Shown here: positions 1 to 5,688 of the stretch, one piece after another
Layout of the letters: every line of letters begins with the position of its first letter
Numbering within the stretch: the stretch's first letter is position 1
DNA from: Betaproteobacteria bacterium
GTDB lineage: Bacteria > Pseudomonadota > Gammaproteobacteria > Burkholderiales > SG8-39
Length of the DNA: 5,692 bases
Assembly: GCA_005881355.1 (NCBI GenBank)
Contig: VBDM01000153.1
Span: 1 to 5,692, forward strand
Direction: 5' to 3'
Made by a program: the position numbers and the translations under genes
Notes under the pieces: model-generated
What the model saw: the letters and a program-made list of their open reading frames with translations, nothing else
What the model was told of the DNA's origin: nothing
The model's database searches: none

Positions 1-2
1 AG

Positions 3-314
3 GTGCTGTTCTACGCCATCGAGAAGGGCAACCTCATCTACGCCCAGAAGATCCTCTCCCAGAACCTCGACCCCAACCTCGTCGCCGAGAACGGCTACAC
101 GCCGCTCATGTACGCCGCCACGCGCGGCGACGCGAAGATGGTCGACCTGCTGCTCAGGAACGGCGCCGACGTCAACACGGTGAGCGGGGACGGCGACACG
201 GCGATCGAGCTCGCCTTGAGGATCGGCTCGCAGGAGTGCGCCGACATCCTGAAGAGGGCGCGCGCCGAACAATTGGCGCGCGAGCAGGCGGTGCAATCGA
301 GGCAGCCCAGGTAG
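3..314 (+). CDS. Ankyrin-repeat protein, 3' part (5' end outside window)
   Basis: The frame is open from the left edge to TAG at 312-314 and gives about 103 residues. The sequence reads as consecutive ankyrin repeats. The first is degenerate (LFYAIEKGNLIYAQKILSQN). The second is canonical, with NGYTPLMYAATRGDAKMVDLL and LLRNGADVN. The third is DGDTAIELALRIGSQECADIL. A short basic, Gln/Arg-rich tail follows (ARAEQLAREQAVQSRQPR). Ankyrin repeats are helix-turn-helix scaffolds for protein-protein contact, so the partner cannot be read from sequence. A GTG lies at position 3, but no ribosome-binding site can be seen before it and the frame has no upstream stop in the window. I therefore treat the gene as 5'-partial, with V/L simply inside the protein. 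In many proteobacteria such proteins are small and exported, but whether this one has a signal peptide is not visible. No clear terminator follows before the next promoter. Confidence 0.85.
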   Translation: MLFYAIEKGNLIYAQKILSQNLDPNLVAENGYTPLMYAATRGDAKMVDLLLRNGADVNTVSGDGDTAIELALRIGSQECADILKRARAEQLAREQAVQSRQPR

Positions 315-383
315 GGCCGACGCTCTTTCCCGGCGGCAGCCGGCACCTCCATCGGTAACAGAATGTATCGGTCGGAGCGGCGC

Positions 384-412
384 GGAACTTCGTCCCGCCG
401 GTGCTGCCCAAA
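384..412 (+). promoter_or_regulatory. Putative sigma-E (RpoE)-type promoter of the Do protease gene
   Basis: GGAACTT at 384-390 is an exact match to the classical RpoE -35 element. After a 17-nt spacer comes CCAAA at 408-412, which resembles the -10 form TCAAA (4 of 5). Transcription would start near 418-420. That leaves a leader of about 24 nt carrying GGAG at 433-436, 6 nt before ATG 443. Do-family proteases (degP, mucD) are known RpoE-regulon members, so the context fits. The -10 half is imperfect and no expression evidence exists. The rest of 315-442 shows no gene and no convincing terminator. Confidence 0.45.
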
Positions 413-442
413 TGCGCGTTACCGGAACACTCGGAGACCCCC

Positions 443-1836
443 ATGCACGGAAAAAGGTTCGCCCTGATCATCGCTGCGTGCGCCGCCGCGGTGACCTGGG
501 GATGCGAGAACGGCAGGTTCGCCCCCATTTCCAGCTCGCAGGCCCAGATCGCGTCGGTTCAAGCACCGGCGCGCGGGCTTCCGGACTTCAGCGCGCTGGT
601 CGAGCAATACGGCCCGGCGGTCGTCAACATCAGCACCACCGCGCGCGTGCGCACCCAGGCGCAGCAGTTCCAGATCCCCGGCGAGCCGGGCGATCCGCTC
701 TACGAGTTTTTCCGCCGTTTCCAGATTCCTTTCCCCCAGGGCGATTCCATACGCAAGGGAATCGGATCGGGCTTCATCGTGACCGCGGACGGCTACATCC
801 TCACCAATGCGCACGTGGTCGACGATGCGGCCGAAGTCGCGGTCAAGCTGACCGACAACCGCGAGTTCCAGGCGAAGGTGATCGGAGTCGATCGCCGCAC
901 CGACGTCGCGCTGGTGAAGATCGACGCGAAGAACCTGCCCACGGTCCGGATCGGCGACCCCTCGAAGGCCAAGGTCGGCGAGTGGGTCGCGGCGATCGGA
1001 TCGCCTTTCGGCCTGGAGAACACGGTCACGGCGGGCATCATCTCGGCGAAGTCGCGCGCGCTTCCCGACGAGACCTACGTGCCCTTCATCCAGACCGACG
1101 TCGCGATCAACCCCGGAAACTCCGGCGGGCCGCTGTTCAACATGGCGGGCGAGGTCATCGGCATCAATTCGCAGATCTACAGCCGCACCGGCGGCTACAT
1201 GGGGCTGTCGTTCGCGGTCCCCACGGCAAGGTCAGCCGCGGGCGGCTGGGCGTCACCATCCAGGGAGTGAGCCAGGATCTGGCCGATTCCTTCGGACTCA
1301 AGAAGGCGCAGGGCGCCCTGGTCAGCGCGATCGAGCCGAAAAGCCCGGCGGACAAAGCCGGAATCAAGCCCGGGGACGTCATCCTCGCGGTGGACGGGCG
1401 CGCAGTCGAGAATTCGATCGACCTTCCCCGCATCATCGGCGAGTCGCGCCCGGGGACGGCCGTCAACCTCAAGGTGTGGCGCCAGGGCGAAACGCGGGAG
1501 CTGCGCGCCTCGCTCGGCGAGATCCCGCCCGAAAAAATCGCCAGGGCCGACGACGGCGCGCGAACGGGCTCGGGCAAGCTCGGCGTCGCGGTGCGCCCGC
1601 TCACCGAGGAGGAGCGCAAGCAGGTCGCAGCAGAAGGCGGCCTGCTCGTCGAGGAAGTCGAAGGCGCCGCGGCGCGCGCGGGAGTGCAGCCCGGCGACGT
1701 GATCCTCGCCCTCAACAACCAGCCCGTGAAAAGCGCCGATCAGCTGCGCCGGCTCGTCGACCGGTCGCGCGGGACCGTCGCGCTCCTGATACAGCGCGAA
1801 GGCAGCACGATCTACGTGCCGATCAGGCTGGGCTGA
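443..1836 (+). pseudogene. degQ: Do/HtrA-family periplasmic serine protease, frameshifted by an internal deletion
   Basis: This is a DegP/DegQ/MucD-type ATP-independent periplasmic protease and chaperone that degrades misfolded envelope proteins. The start is ATG 443, with GGAG 6 nt upstream. A GTG at 401 in the same frame has no such support and would bury the signal peptide. Residues 2-20 form a basic plus hydrophobic export signal (MHGKRFALIIAACAAAV). A Cys follows at TWGC, a poor lipobox. The catalytic triad is complete: H124 in TNAHVV, D154 in RRTDVALVKID and S227 in NPGNSGGPLF. The first frame reads to SFAVP (codon ending 1222). The family then continues in another frame as HGKVSRGRLGVTIQ from 1222. 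Two PDZ domains follow (about 1237-1530 and 1577-1830; each opens with RLGV/KLGV and contains a GDVILA motif), with a stop at 1834-1836. In E. coli DegP 13 residues separate FAIP from YGQVKRGELG, and here none do, so about 40 nt (13 codons plus 1) seem lost. Read as is, translation ends at TGA 1268-1270, giving a 275-residue protein with the protease domain but no PDZ domain. degP or mucD would be equally fair names. Confidence 0.85.
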
Positions 1837-1856
1837 TCGCAGGACAGAAGACGGAG

Positions 1857-1884
1857 CCGCGCCCTTTCGGGCGCGGTTTTTTTT
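1857..1884 (+). terminator. Rho-independent terminator of the Do protease gene
   Basis: A perfect 8-bp GC stem, CCGCGCCC (1857-1864) with GGGCGCGG (1869-1876), closes a TTTC loop and is followed at once by eight T residues (1877-1884). It lies 20 nt after the protease stop codon. It should isolate the protease transcript from the genes to the right. Confidence 0.93.
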
Positions 1885-1910
1885 CGCCCGAAAAGCGCGC
1901 CCTCCCCTGC

Positions 1911-1919
1911 TGCTAGAAT
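1911..1919 (+). promoter_or_regulatory. Extended -10 promoter element before the hydrolase remnant
   Basis: TGCTAGAAT contains the TGn extension and a 5-of-6 match to the TATAAT -10. No good -35 lies 16-18 nt upstream (AAAAGC at 1891-1896), which extended -10 promoters tolerate. Transcription would begin near 1926, giving a short leader with the strong Shine-Dalgarno GAGGAGGA at 1933-1940 and ATG 1945. As the hydrolase gene is now broken, this promoter may serve the MipA-like gene about 150 nt downstream. Confidence 0.5.
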
Positions 1920-1944
1920 CCTCCGGACTTCCGAGGAGGACGCC

Positions 1945-2045
1945 ATGGCCGCACCCGGACTCTGCGCGACAGCGGCCACAATCTCATGGCCGAAAAACCG
2001 GACGAGATCCTCGACGCCCTGGTGGAATTCCTCCGCGCACGCTGA
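1945..2045 (+). pseudogene. Alpha/beta-hydrolase remnant: gene start fused out of frame to the C-terminal end
   Basis: ATG 1945 is preceded by a near-ideal ribosome-binding site (AGGAGG 1934-1939, 5-nt spacing) and a promoter-like -10, as expected for a real gene start. Its frame gives MAAPGLCATAAT and then meaningless sequence. A second frame, ending at TGA 2043-2045, encodes DSGHNLMAEKPDEILDALV and then EFLRAR. This matches the typical last helix of alpha/beta-hydrolase-fold enzymes: the GH motif carries the catalytic His (codon 1977-1979), followed by an E/P motif and the final DALxxFL helix. This frame has no start and meets an upstream stop at 1914. The simplest reading is that the gene lost nearly all its middle, hundreds of base pairs, with a breakpoint between about 1948 and 1971. 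The remnant cannot be active. The substrate is unknown. The family call rests on about 25 residues, so it is probable rather than certain. Confidence 0.55.
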
Positions 2046-2074
2046 CCGCCCTTTTTTGCTGAATGGCCGAAGTC

Positions 2075-2866
2075 ATGATCAAATTGCACCGCATGCGCAG
2101 TCCAGCGCTCGTGTTCGGCCTTGTCGTCCCGCTCGCGGCCTTCGGTCAAAGTCCCGCGGAAGATCACGTCCTGATCGGCGCCGGCCTGCGCGCGCGGCCG
2201 GCTTACGACGGCTCCGACTCCCAGCGCGGCGAGCTGATCCCGGTGCTGAGGTATTACGGCCGGCCCTGGTTCGCGCGCACGACCCAAGGGCTGCTCGAAG
2301 GCGGCGCGAGGGTGGAGCTCGCGCCCGGGCTCAACTTCGGGGCGCAGCTCGCCTACGAGGGAGGGCGCGCGGCAAGCGAGTCTAGTTTCCTGCGAAGCCA
2401 CGATGTCCCGGACATCGACCCCGGGATATCCTTCGGCCTGCATGCCGAATGGGACCGGAAGCTCGGCCCGGTCCCGGTCACGCTTCTCGCGCGCGTGCGG
2501 CGGCACGCGCACGCCGATCTGGGCGCCCAGGCCGACTTGCGGCTCACCGCGGGGATCTACGGCGAGGGAGGCATTCTCGCCGGAGTATTCGCCCAGGCGA
2601 CGTGGGCGAACGCGAGATCGGTCCAGTCCTTCTACGGCATCACGCCGCAGCAGTCGGCGGCGACCGGGCTCACCGTATTCGATGCGGGAAGCGGACCCCT
2701 GTTTACGAGCATCGGACTTCTCTGGTCGGTGGACTTGAGCCGCGAATGGCTGGCGGTCGGAAGCGCCGAGGCGCGCAAGCTTCGCGGCGATGCCGCGCGC
2801 AGCCCCCTCACCGAGCGCACCTCGAACTACTATGCGAGCGTGGGTCTCGCGTACCGGTTCCAGTAA
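2075..2866 (+). CDS. MipA/OmpV-family outer-membrane protein
   Basis: The product is about 263 residues and is predicted to be an outer-membrane beta-barrel. E. coli MipA binds the lytic transglycosylase MltA and PBP1B, but most members, including this one, have no proven role. Residues 1-22 form a signal peptide: basic n-region MIKLHRMR, hydrophobic core ALVFGLVVPLAAF, likely cleavage after AFG. Family features visible are an early GAGLRARPAYDGSD segment with a following RGELIPVLRYY, a central glycine- and aromatic-rich strand pattern, the FYGITPQQSAATGL motif, a late KLRGDAARSPLT motif, and a C-terminal barrel strand ending ASVGLAYRFQ (the usual aromatic is next to last). Start choice is uncertain. 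ATG 2075 gives the best signal peptide. ATG 2063 (four residues longer) and ATG 2093 (six shorter) are also possible, and none has a strong ribosome-binding site. It lies just downstream of the hydrolase remnant and could depend on that gene's old promoter. Confidence 0.88.
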   Translation: MIKLHRMRSPALVFGLVVPLAAFGQSPAEDHVLIGAGLRARPAYDGSDSQRGELIPVLRYYGRPWFARTTQGLLEGGARVELAPGLNFGAQLAYEGGRAASESSFLRSHDVPDIDPGISFGLHAEWDRKLGPVPVTLLARVRRHAHADLGAQADLRLTAGIYGEGGILAGVFAQATWANARSVQSFYGITPQQSAATGLTVFDAGSGPLFTSIGLLWSVDLSREWLAVGSAEARKLRGDAARSPLTERTSNYYASVGLAYRFQ

Positions 2867-2875
2867 AACCTGCTT

Positions 2876-2881
2876 TAAAAT
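2876..2881 (+). promoter_or_regulatory. -10 element for a probable leaderless transcript of the hydroxylase gene
   Basis: TAAAAT (5 of 6 to TATAAT) lies in the 21-nt gap after the MipA-like stop, and its last base is 7 nt before ATG 2888. Transcription would begin at or next to the A of the start codon. No Shine-Dalgarno sequence is present before that ATG, which fits leaderless translation. No convincing -35 is visible upstream, where the spacer overlaps the end of the preceding gene. Confidence 0.4.
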
Positions 2882-2887
2882 GCGCGT

Positions 2888-3670
2888 ATGAGTACGCTCG
2901 ATTCAGCGAACGCCTTGTTGCCGCAAGGCCCTTTCCTGTGGCCTTTCCTCTTCGGCGCGGGAATTTACGGGATTCGCTACCTGGCGCTCGCCGGAATTGC
3001 CTTCGCGGCCTGGTATGGAAGACGGAACACGCGAGGAAAACTGCAAAGAGCCATGCCGCAAGGAGGGCAAATCCGGCGTGAAATCGCCTACTCCATCCTC
3101 GCCGTCCTCATCTTCGGCCTCATCAATGGCGTGATTTTCGGCTACGGCCTCGCGCCCCATACCCAGCTGTACTGGGACGTGGCGCAGTACGGCTGGATCT
3201 ACTTCTGGCTGAGCATTCCCCTCATGATCCTCGTGCACGACGCCTATTTTTACTGGACCCACAGGCTGATGCACACCCGGGCGCTGTTTCGCACCTTTCA
3301 CGGCGTGCATCACCTCTCGACCAATCCCACGCCATGGACCGCCTACGCCTTTCATCCCTTCGAGTCGGTCGTCGAGGCGCTCGGAGTGGTGCTGATTTTC
3401 TTCGTCATGCCCTCGCATCCGTGGGCGCTGCTGATTTTCCAGACTATCTCGACCGTCATCAACGTATACGGCCACCTCGGCTACGAGCTCTATCCCCGCG
3501 GCTGGCCGCAGCACCCGTTGGGCCGCTGGGTCAACACCTCGGTCGCGCACAACACCCACCACGACCGGGCGCGCCACAACTACGGCTTCTACTTCCTGTT
3601 CTGGGACCGCTGGATGGGAACGCTCGATCCGTCCTACGAGGCGAGATTCCGCGAAAGGTTCGCGGCGTAG
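2888..3670 (+). CDS. Fatty acid hydroxylase / sterol desaturase superfamily membrane protein
   Basis: The product is 260 residues and is a predicted inner-membrane di-iron oxygenase of the sterol desaturase/fatty acid hydroxylase superfamily, which hydroxylates or desaturates lipids or carotenoids using O2. The histidine ligand clusters are complete: HDAYFYWTHRLMH (H117, H125, H129), HGVHH (138-142), HPFE (H156), HLGYE (H196), and HNTHHD (H221, H224, H225) with H230 in RHNYGFYF. Hydrophobic membrane segments lie at about 15-42, 70-92, 100-116, 160-178 and 180-193, and the histidines face the cytoplasm in the usual model. The C-terminal FLFWDRWMGTLDPSYE is typical of the family. Length is normal for bacterial members. 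The start codon has no ribosome-binding site, but no in-frame alternative retains the first membrane segment. It is downstream of the MipA-like gene by 21 nt, probably with its own promoter. The substrate cannot be told from sequence. Confidence 0.92.
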   Translation: MSTLDSANALLPQGPFLWPFLFGAGIYGIRYLALAGIAFAAWYGRRNTRGKLQRAMPQGGQIRREIAYSILAVLIFGLINGVIFGYGLAPHTQLYWDVAQYGWIYFWLSIPLMILVHDAYFYWTHRLMHTRALFRTFHGVHHLSTNPTPWTAYAFHPFESVVEALGVVLIFFVMPSHPWALLIFQTISTVINVYGHLGYELYPRGWPQHPLGRWVNTSVAHNTHHDRARHNYGFYFLFWDRWMGTLDPSYEARFRERFAA

Positions 3671-3672
3671 CT

Positions 3673-4524
3673 CTAATCCTGCAGCACGAGCATCACCGGC
3701 TGATGATCCGAGGCGTCGGTCGATCCGTTGACGACCACGTCCTCGACGCGACCGGCGAGGTCCCCGGTCACGAAAACGAAATCGCATGCGAACGGCGGTC
3801 CCGGCCACTGCTCCTTGTCGTGCACGCCGAGCGTCGGCGCGTGCGGCTCACCTGGATGGCGCAGCGTCCAGGCGTCGCGGTACGCCGGAACGCCCGCCCC
3901 GAGCGGCGACTGCAAGCGCTGGTGCAGCGGATCATCCGGCCGGAAATTGAAATCGGCGGTGAGAACTCCTGATGCGGGGCGCGGCACCGGCCGGAACGGC
4001 CCGTCCTTTTTCCCCGCGGCAGGCGCGGCGGCGTGGCCCGCCGCCTCGATCTGCAGCTCGCGCAGGCGCTCGACTTGCGCGGCGCGCTGCTTCGCCGAGT
4101 AGTACTCGAGGTGGGTAGTGGTCACGCGCAACGGCCCGGAACGCAAGTCGAGCACGACTTCGATCGCCGCTCGCTGCATGCTCGGCACCGAAGCATCCGC
4201 CGGCCAGGGCAGCAGATGGCGGAATACCTGCACGATCGGCAGGCGGGTGATGAGCGCATTGCCGAACTCGCGCCGGTCGCCGCTGGGGGCGAGCGCGTCC
4301 GTCGCTACGCCCTTCACCAGGGCGTACTCCGGAAACAGCCCCGCGAGCGCCTCGTACTGGTCCTCACCCGGGCTTCCCGGCAGATCCGGGTAATTGCGCG
4401 CGACCTCCTGCAGGCACAGCACGTCGAAATCGGCCATCTCCCGCAGCACCTTGCCGATACGCGCCGGGTCGACCCTGCCGTCGCGGCCGCGGCACCACTG
4501 GATGTTCCAGGTGATAAGCTTCAT
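3673..4524 (-). CDS. Endonuclease/exonuclease/phosphatase (EEP) family metal-dependent hydrolase
   Basis: The product is 283 residues and belongs to the DNase I-like EEP fold, which cleaves phosphodiester or phosphoester bonds using Mg2+. Motifs appear in the right order: WNIQW with N7, LQEV with E40 (metal ligand), FGNALITR (87-94), THLEYYSAKQR with H138, ADFNFRPDD with D191 and N193, CDFVFV with D248, and SDHQPV with D273 and H274. All expected catalytic residues are present; the only small oddity is Ala in place of the usual Gly before DFN. There is no signal peptide, so it is probably cytoplasmic. The start ATG (complement of 4522-4524) has GAGG 7 nt upstream on the minus strand. The stop codon (3673-3675) is 2 nt from the stop of the convergent hydroxylase gene. 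The actual substrate (DNA, RNA, nucleotide or phospholipid) cannot be predicted, since this family includes all of these. Confidence 0.92.
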   Translation of the reverse strand: MKLITWNIQWCRGRDGRVDPARIGKVLREMADFDVLCLQEVARNYPDLPGSPGEDQYEALAGLFPEYALVKGVATDALAPSGDRREFGNALITRLPIVQVFRHLLPWPADASVPSMQRAAIEVVLDLRSGPLRVTTTHLEYYSAKQRAAQVERLRELQIEAAGHAAAPAAGKKDGPFRPVPRPASGVLTADFNFRPDDPLHQRLQSPLGAGVPAYRDAWTLRHPGEPHAPTLGVHDKEQWPGPPFACDFVFVTGDLAGRVEDVVVNGSTDASDHQPVMLVLQD

Positions 4525-4572
4525 GGGACGACCTCGCCGCTGGGCGAGCCCGGAATTCTGACAGGACGAACC
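4525..4572. promoter_or_regulatory. 48-nt divergent intergenic region (EEP / PQQ dehydrogenase)
   Basis: This is the only non-coding DNA between two start codons that face away from each other. It carries both ribosome-binding sites: GAGG on the minus strand at about 4532-4535 for the EEP gene, and AGGA at 4563-4566 on the plus strand, 6 nt before GTG 4573. I see no strong -10/-35 pair for either direction. The promoters must lie here or inside the opposite gene, so at least one likely overlaps coding sequence. Confidence 0.4.
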
Positions 4573-5688
4573 GTGAAAGGAAACTTTTCAGCTGCGGCGT
4601 TGCAGACAGGTTTCGCCTGCCTTGCAATCGCTCTGCCGCAGGCCGCGCCCGCCCAGCGCCTGCCGCTCGAGCGCATCAAGCTGCCGCCGGGCTTCGAGAT
4701 CGGCGTCTTCGCCGACGAGGTTCCGGATGCGCGCTCGCTGGCGCTGGGAAAGGGCAAGGTGCTCTTCGTCGGCACGCGCACCAACGGCAGCGTGTACGCG
4801 GTGCGCTACCGGGACGCGAAGGCCACGCAGGTCATCACGCTCGCCTCGGGCCTGAGGATGCCGAACGGCGTGGCGGTGCGCGGCGGCGCGCTCTACGTCG
4901 CGGAGGTCGGCCGCATCCTGCGCTTCGACGACGTCGAGGCGCATCTCGACGCCCGGCCGAAACCGGTCGTCGTCACCGACCGTTTTCCACGCGAAACGCA
5001 CCATGGCTGGAAATTCATCCGCTTCGGCCCCGACGGCTGGCTCTACGTTCCGGTCGGCGCGCCCTGCAACATATGCGAGCCCGACGCCGCGCGCTACGCG
5101 CTCATCTCGCGGATCAGGCCGGACGGCTCGGGTTACGAAGTGTTCGCGAGCGGCGTGCGCAACTCGGTCGGGTTCGACTGGGACCCGCGCACCAAGGAGC
5201 TCTGGTTCACCGACAACGGCCGCGACTGGCTGGGGGACGAGCTGCCCTCCGACGAGCTGAACCACGCGCCCAAGGCCGGCATGCACTTCGGCTACCCGTA
5301 CTGCCACCAGGGCGACACCGCTGATCCGGAGTTCGGCAGGCGCGCGTGTTCGGAATTCTCGCCGCCCGCGGTACGGCTCGGGCCCCACGTGGCCGCGCTC
5401 GGCATGCGCTTCTACACCGGCAGCCAGTTCCCGCCCGAGTACCGCAGCAGCCTCTTCATCGCCGAGCACGGCTCGTGGAACCGCAGCAGGAGGATCGGCT
5501 ACCGCATCAAGCGCGTGGTGATCGAAGGCGGGCGGGTGGTGAAGCACGAAGTCTTCGCCGAAGGATGGCTGCAGGGCGAGTCCGCGTGGGGCAGGCCCGT
5601 CGATATCGAAGTGATGCCCGACGGATCGCTCCTGGTATCGGACGACCACGCGGGGGCGATCTACCGGATCGCGTATCGCGGTCGGTAA
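4573..5688 (+). CDS. Exported PQQ-dependent sugar dehydrogenase, sorbosone dehydrogenase family
   Basis: The product is 371 residues: a predicted periplasmic six-bladed beta-propeller quinoprotein related to soluble glucose dehydrogenase and L-sorbosone dehydrogenase, which oxidise aldoses or aldehydes with PQQ and Ca2+. The frame is open far upstream, but GTG 4573 is the best start. AGGA lies 6 nt before it, and it begins a signal peptide (residues 1-28, core TGFACLAIALPQA, cleavage near APAQ). Family landmarks are LPPGFEIGVFA (37-47), LRMPNGVAV, an active-site-like HHGWKFIRFGPDGWLYVPVG (H143/H144), CNIC (C165, C168), SGVRNSVGFDWDP with R196, LWFTDNGRDWLGDELPSDEL, HFGYPYCHQ, a late LFIAEHGSWNRS, and DGSLLVSDDHAGAIYRI at the end. 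C165, C168, C244 and C259 could form disulfides. No PQQ synthesis genes, cytochrome partner or other quinoprotein lies in the window, so substrate and electron acceptor are unknown. It ends 4 nt before the window edge. Confidence 0.9.
   Translation: MKGNFSAAALQTGFACLAIALPQAAPAQRLPLERIKLPPGFEIGVFADEVPDARSLALGKGKVLFVGTRTNGSVYAVRYRDAKATQVITLASGLRMPNGVAVRGGALYVAEVGRILRFDDVEAHLDARPKPVVVTDRFPRETHHGWKFIRFGPDGWLYVPVGAPCNICEPDAARYALISRIRPDGSGYEVFASGVRNSVGFDWDPRTKELWFTDNGRDWLGDELPSDELNHAPKAGMHFGYPYCHQGDTADPEFGRRACSEFSPPAVRLGPHVAALGMRFYTGSQFPPEYRSSLFIAEHGSWNRSRRIGYRIKRVVIEGGRVVKHEVFAEGWLQGESAWGRPVDIEVMPDGSLLVSDDHAGAIYRIAYRGR

Noticed and set aside
401..442. GTG 401 as an earlier start of the Do protease
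   Set aside because: No ribosome-binding site precedes it, it would overlap the putative promoter -10, and it puts 14 polar residues before a normal signal peptide. ATG 443 has GGAG at the right distance.
412..1221. Open frame continuing upstream of the PDZ domains, apparently giving a 474-residue protein
   Set aside because: Up to about 1221 this frame encodes low-complexity Arg/Gly/Pro-rich sequence that is the shadow of the protease domain in the correct frame. Only the part from 1222 onward is genuine.
1920..1936. Hairpin (CCT-C-CGG with CCG-AGG, ACTT loop) hiding the Shine-Dalgarno before ATG 1945, riboswitch-like
   Set aside because: The likely transcription start from the -10 at 1914-1919 is about 1926, so the 5' arm of the hairpin would not be in the RNA. 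It is best explained as chance in GC-rich sequence.
1986..2071. 9-bp direct repeat ATGGCCGAA at 1986-1994 and 2063-2071
   Set aside because: Short, made of common codons (Met-Ala-Glu), and the two copies serve different frames. There are no other signs of duplication or insertion.
2903..3808. 301-residue minus-strand open frame across the hydroxylase gene
   Set aside because: It overlaps two confidently assigned genes and is Arg/Val/Glu-rich with no family motif, so it is a shadow frame.
4033..4572. N-terminal extension of the PQQ dehydrogenase frame to 551 residues
   Set aside because: This part is antisense to the well-supported EEP gene and reads as Arg/Leu-rich shadow. GTG 4573 has a ribosome-binding site and begins a signal peptide.
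4588..5649. 353-residue open frame on the minus strand opposite the PQQ dehydrogenase
   Set aside because: A typical GC-rich antisense shadow: Ala/Val/Arg/Glu-rich, with no recognisable domain, while the plus strand encodes a complete conserved enzyme.
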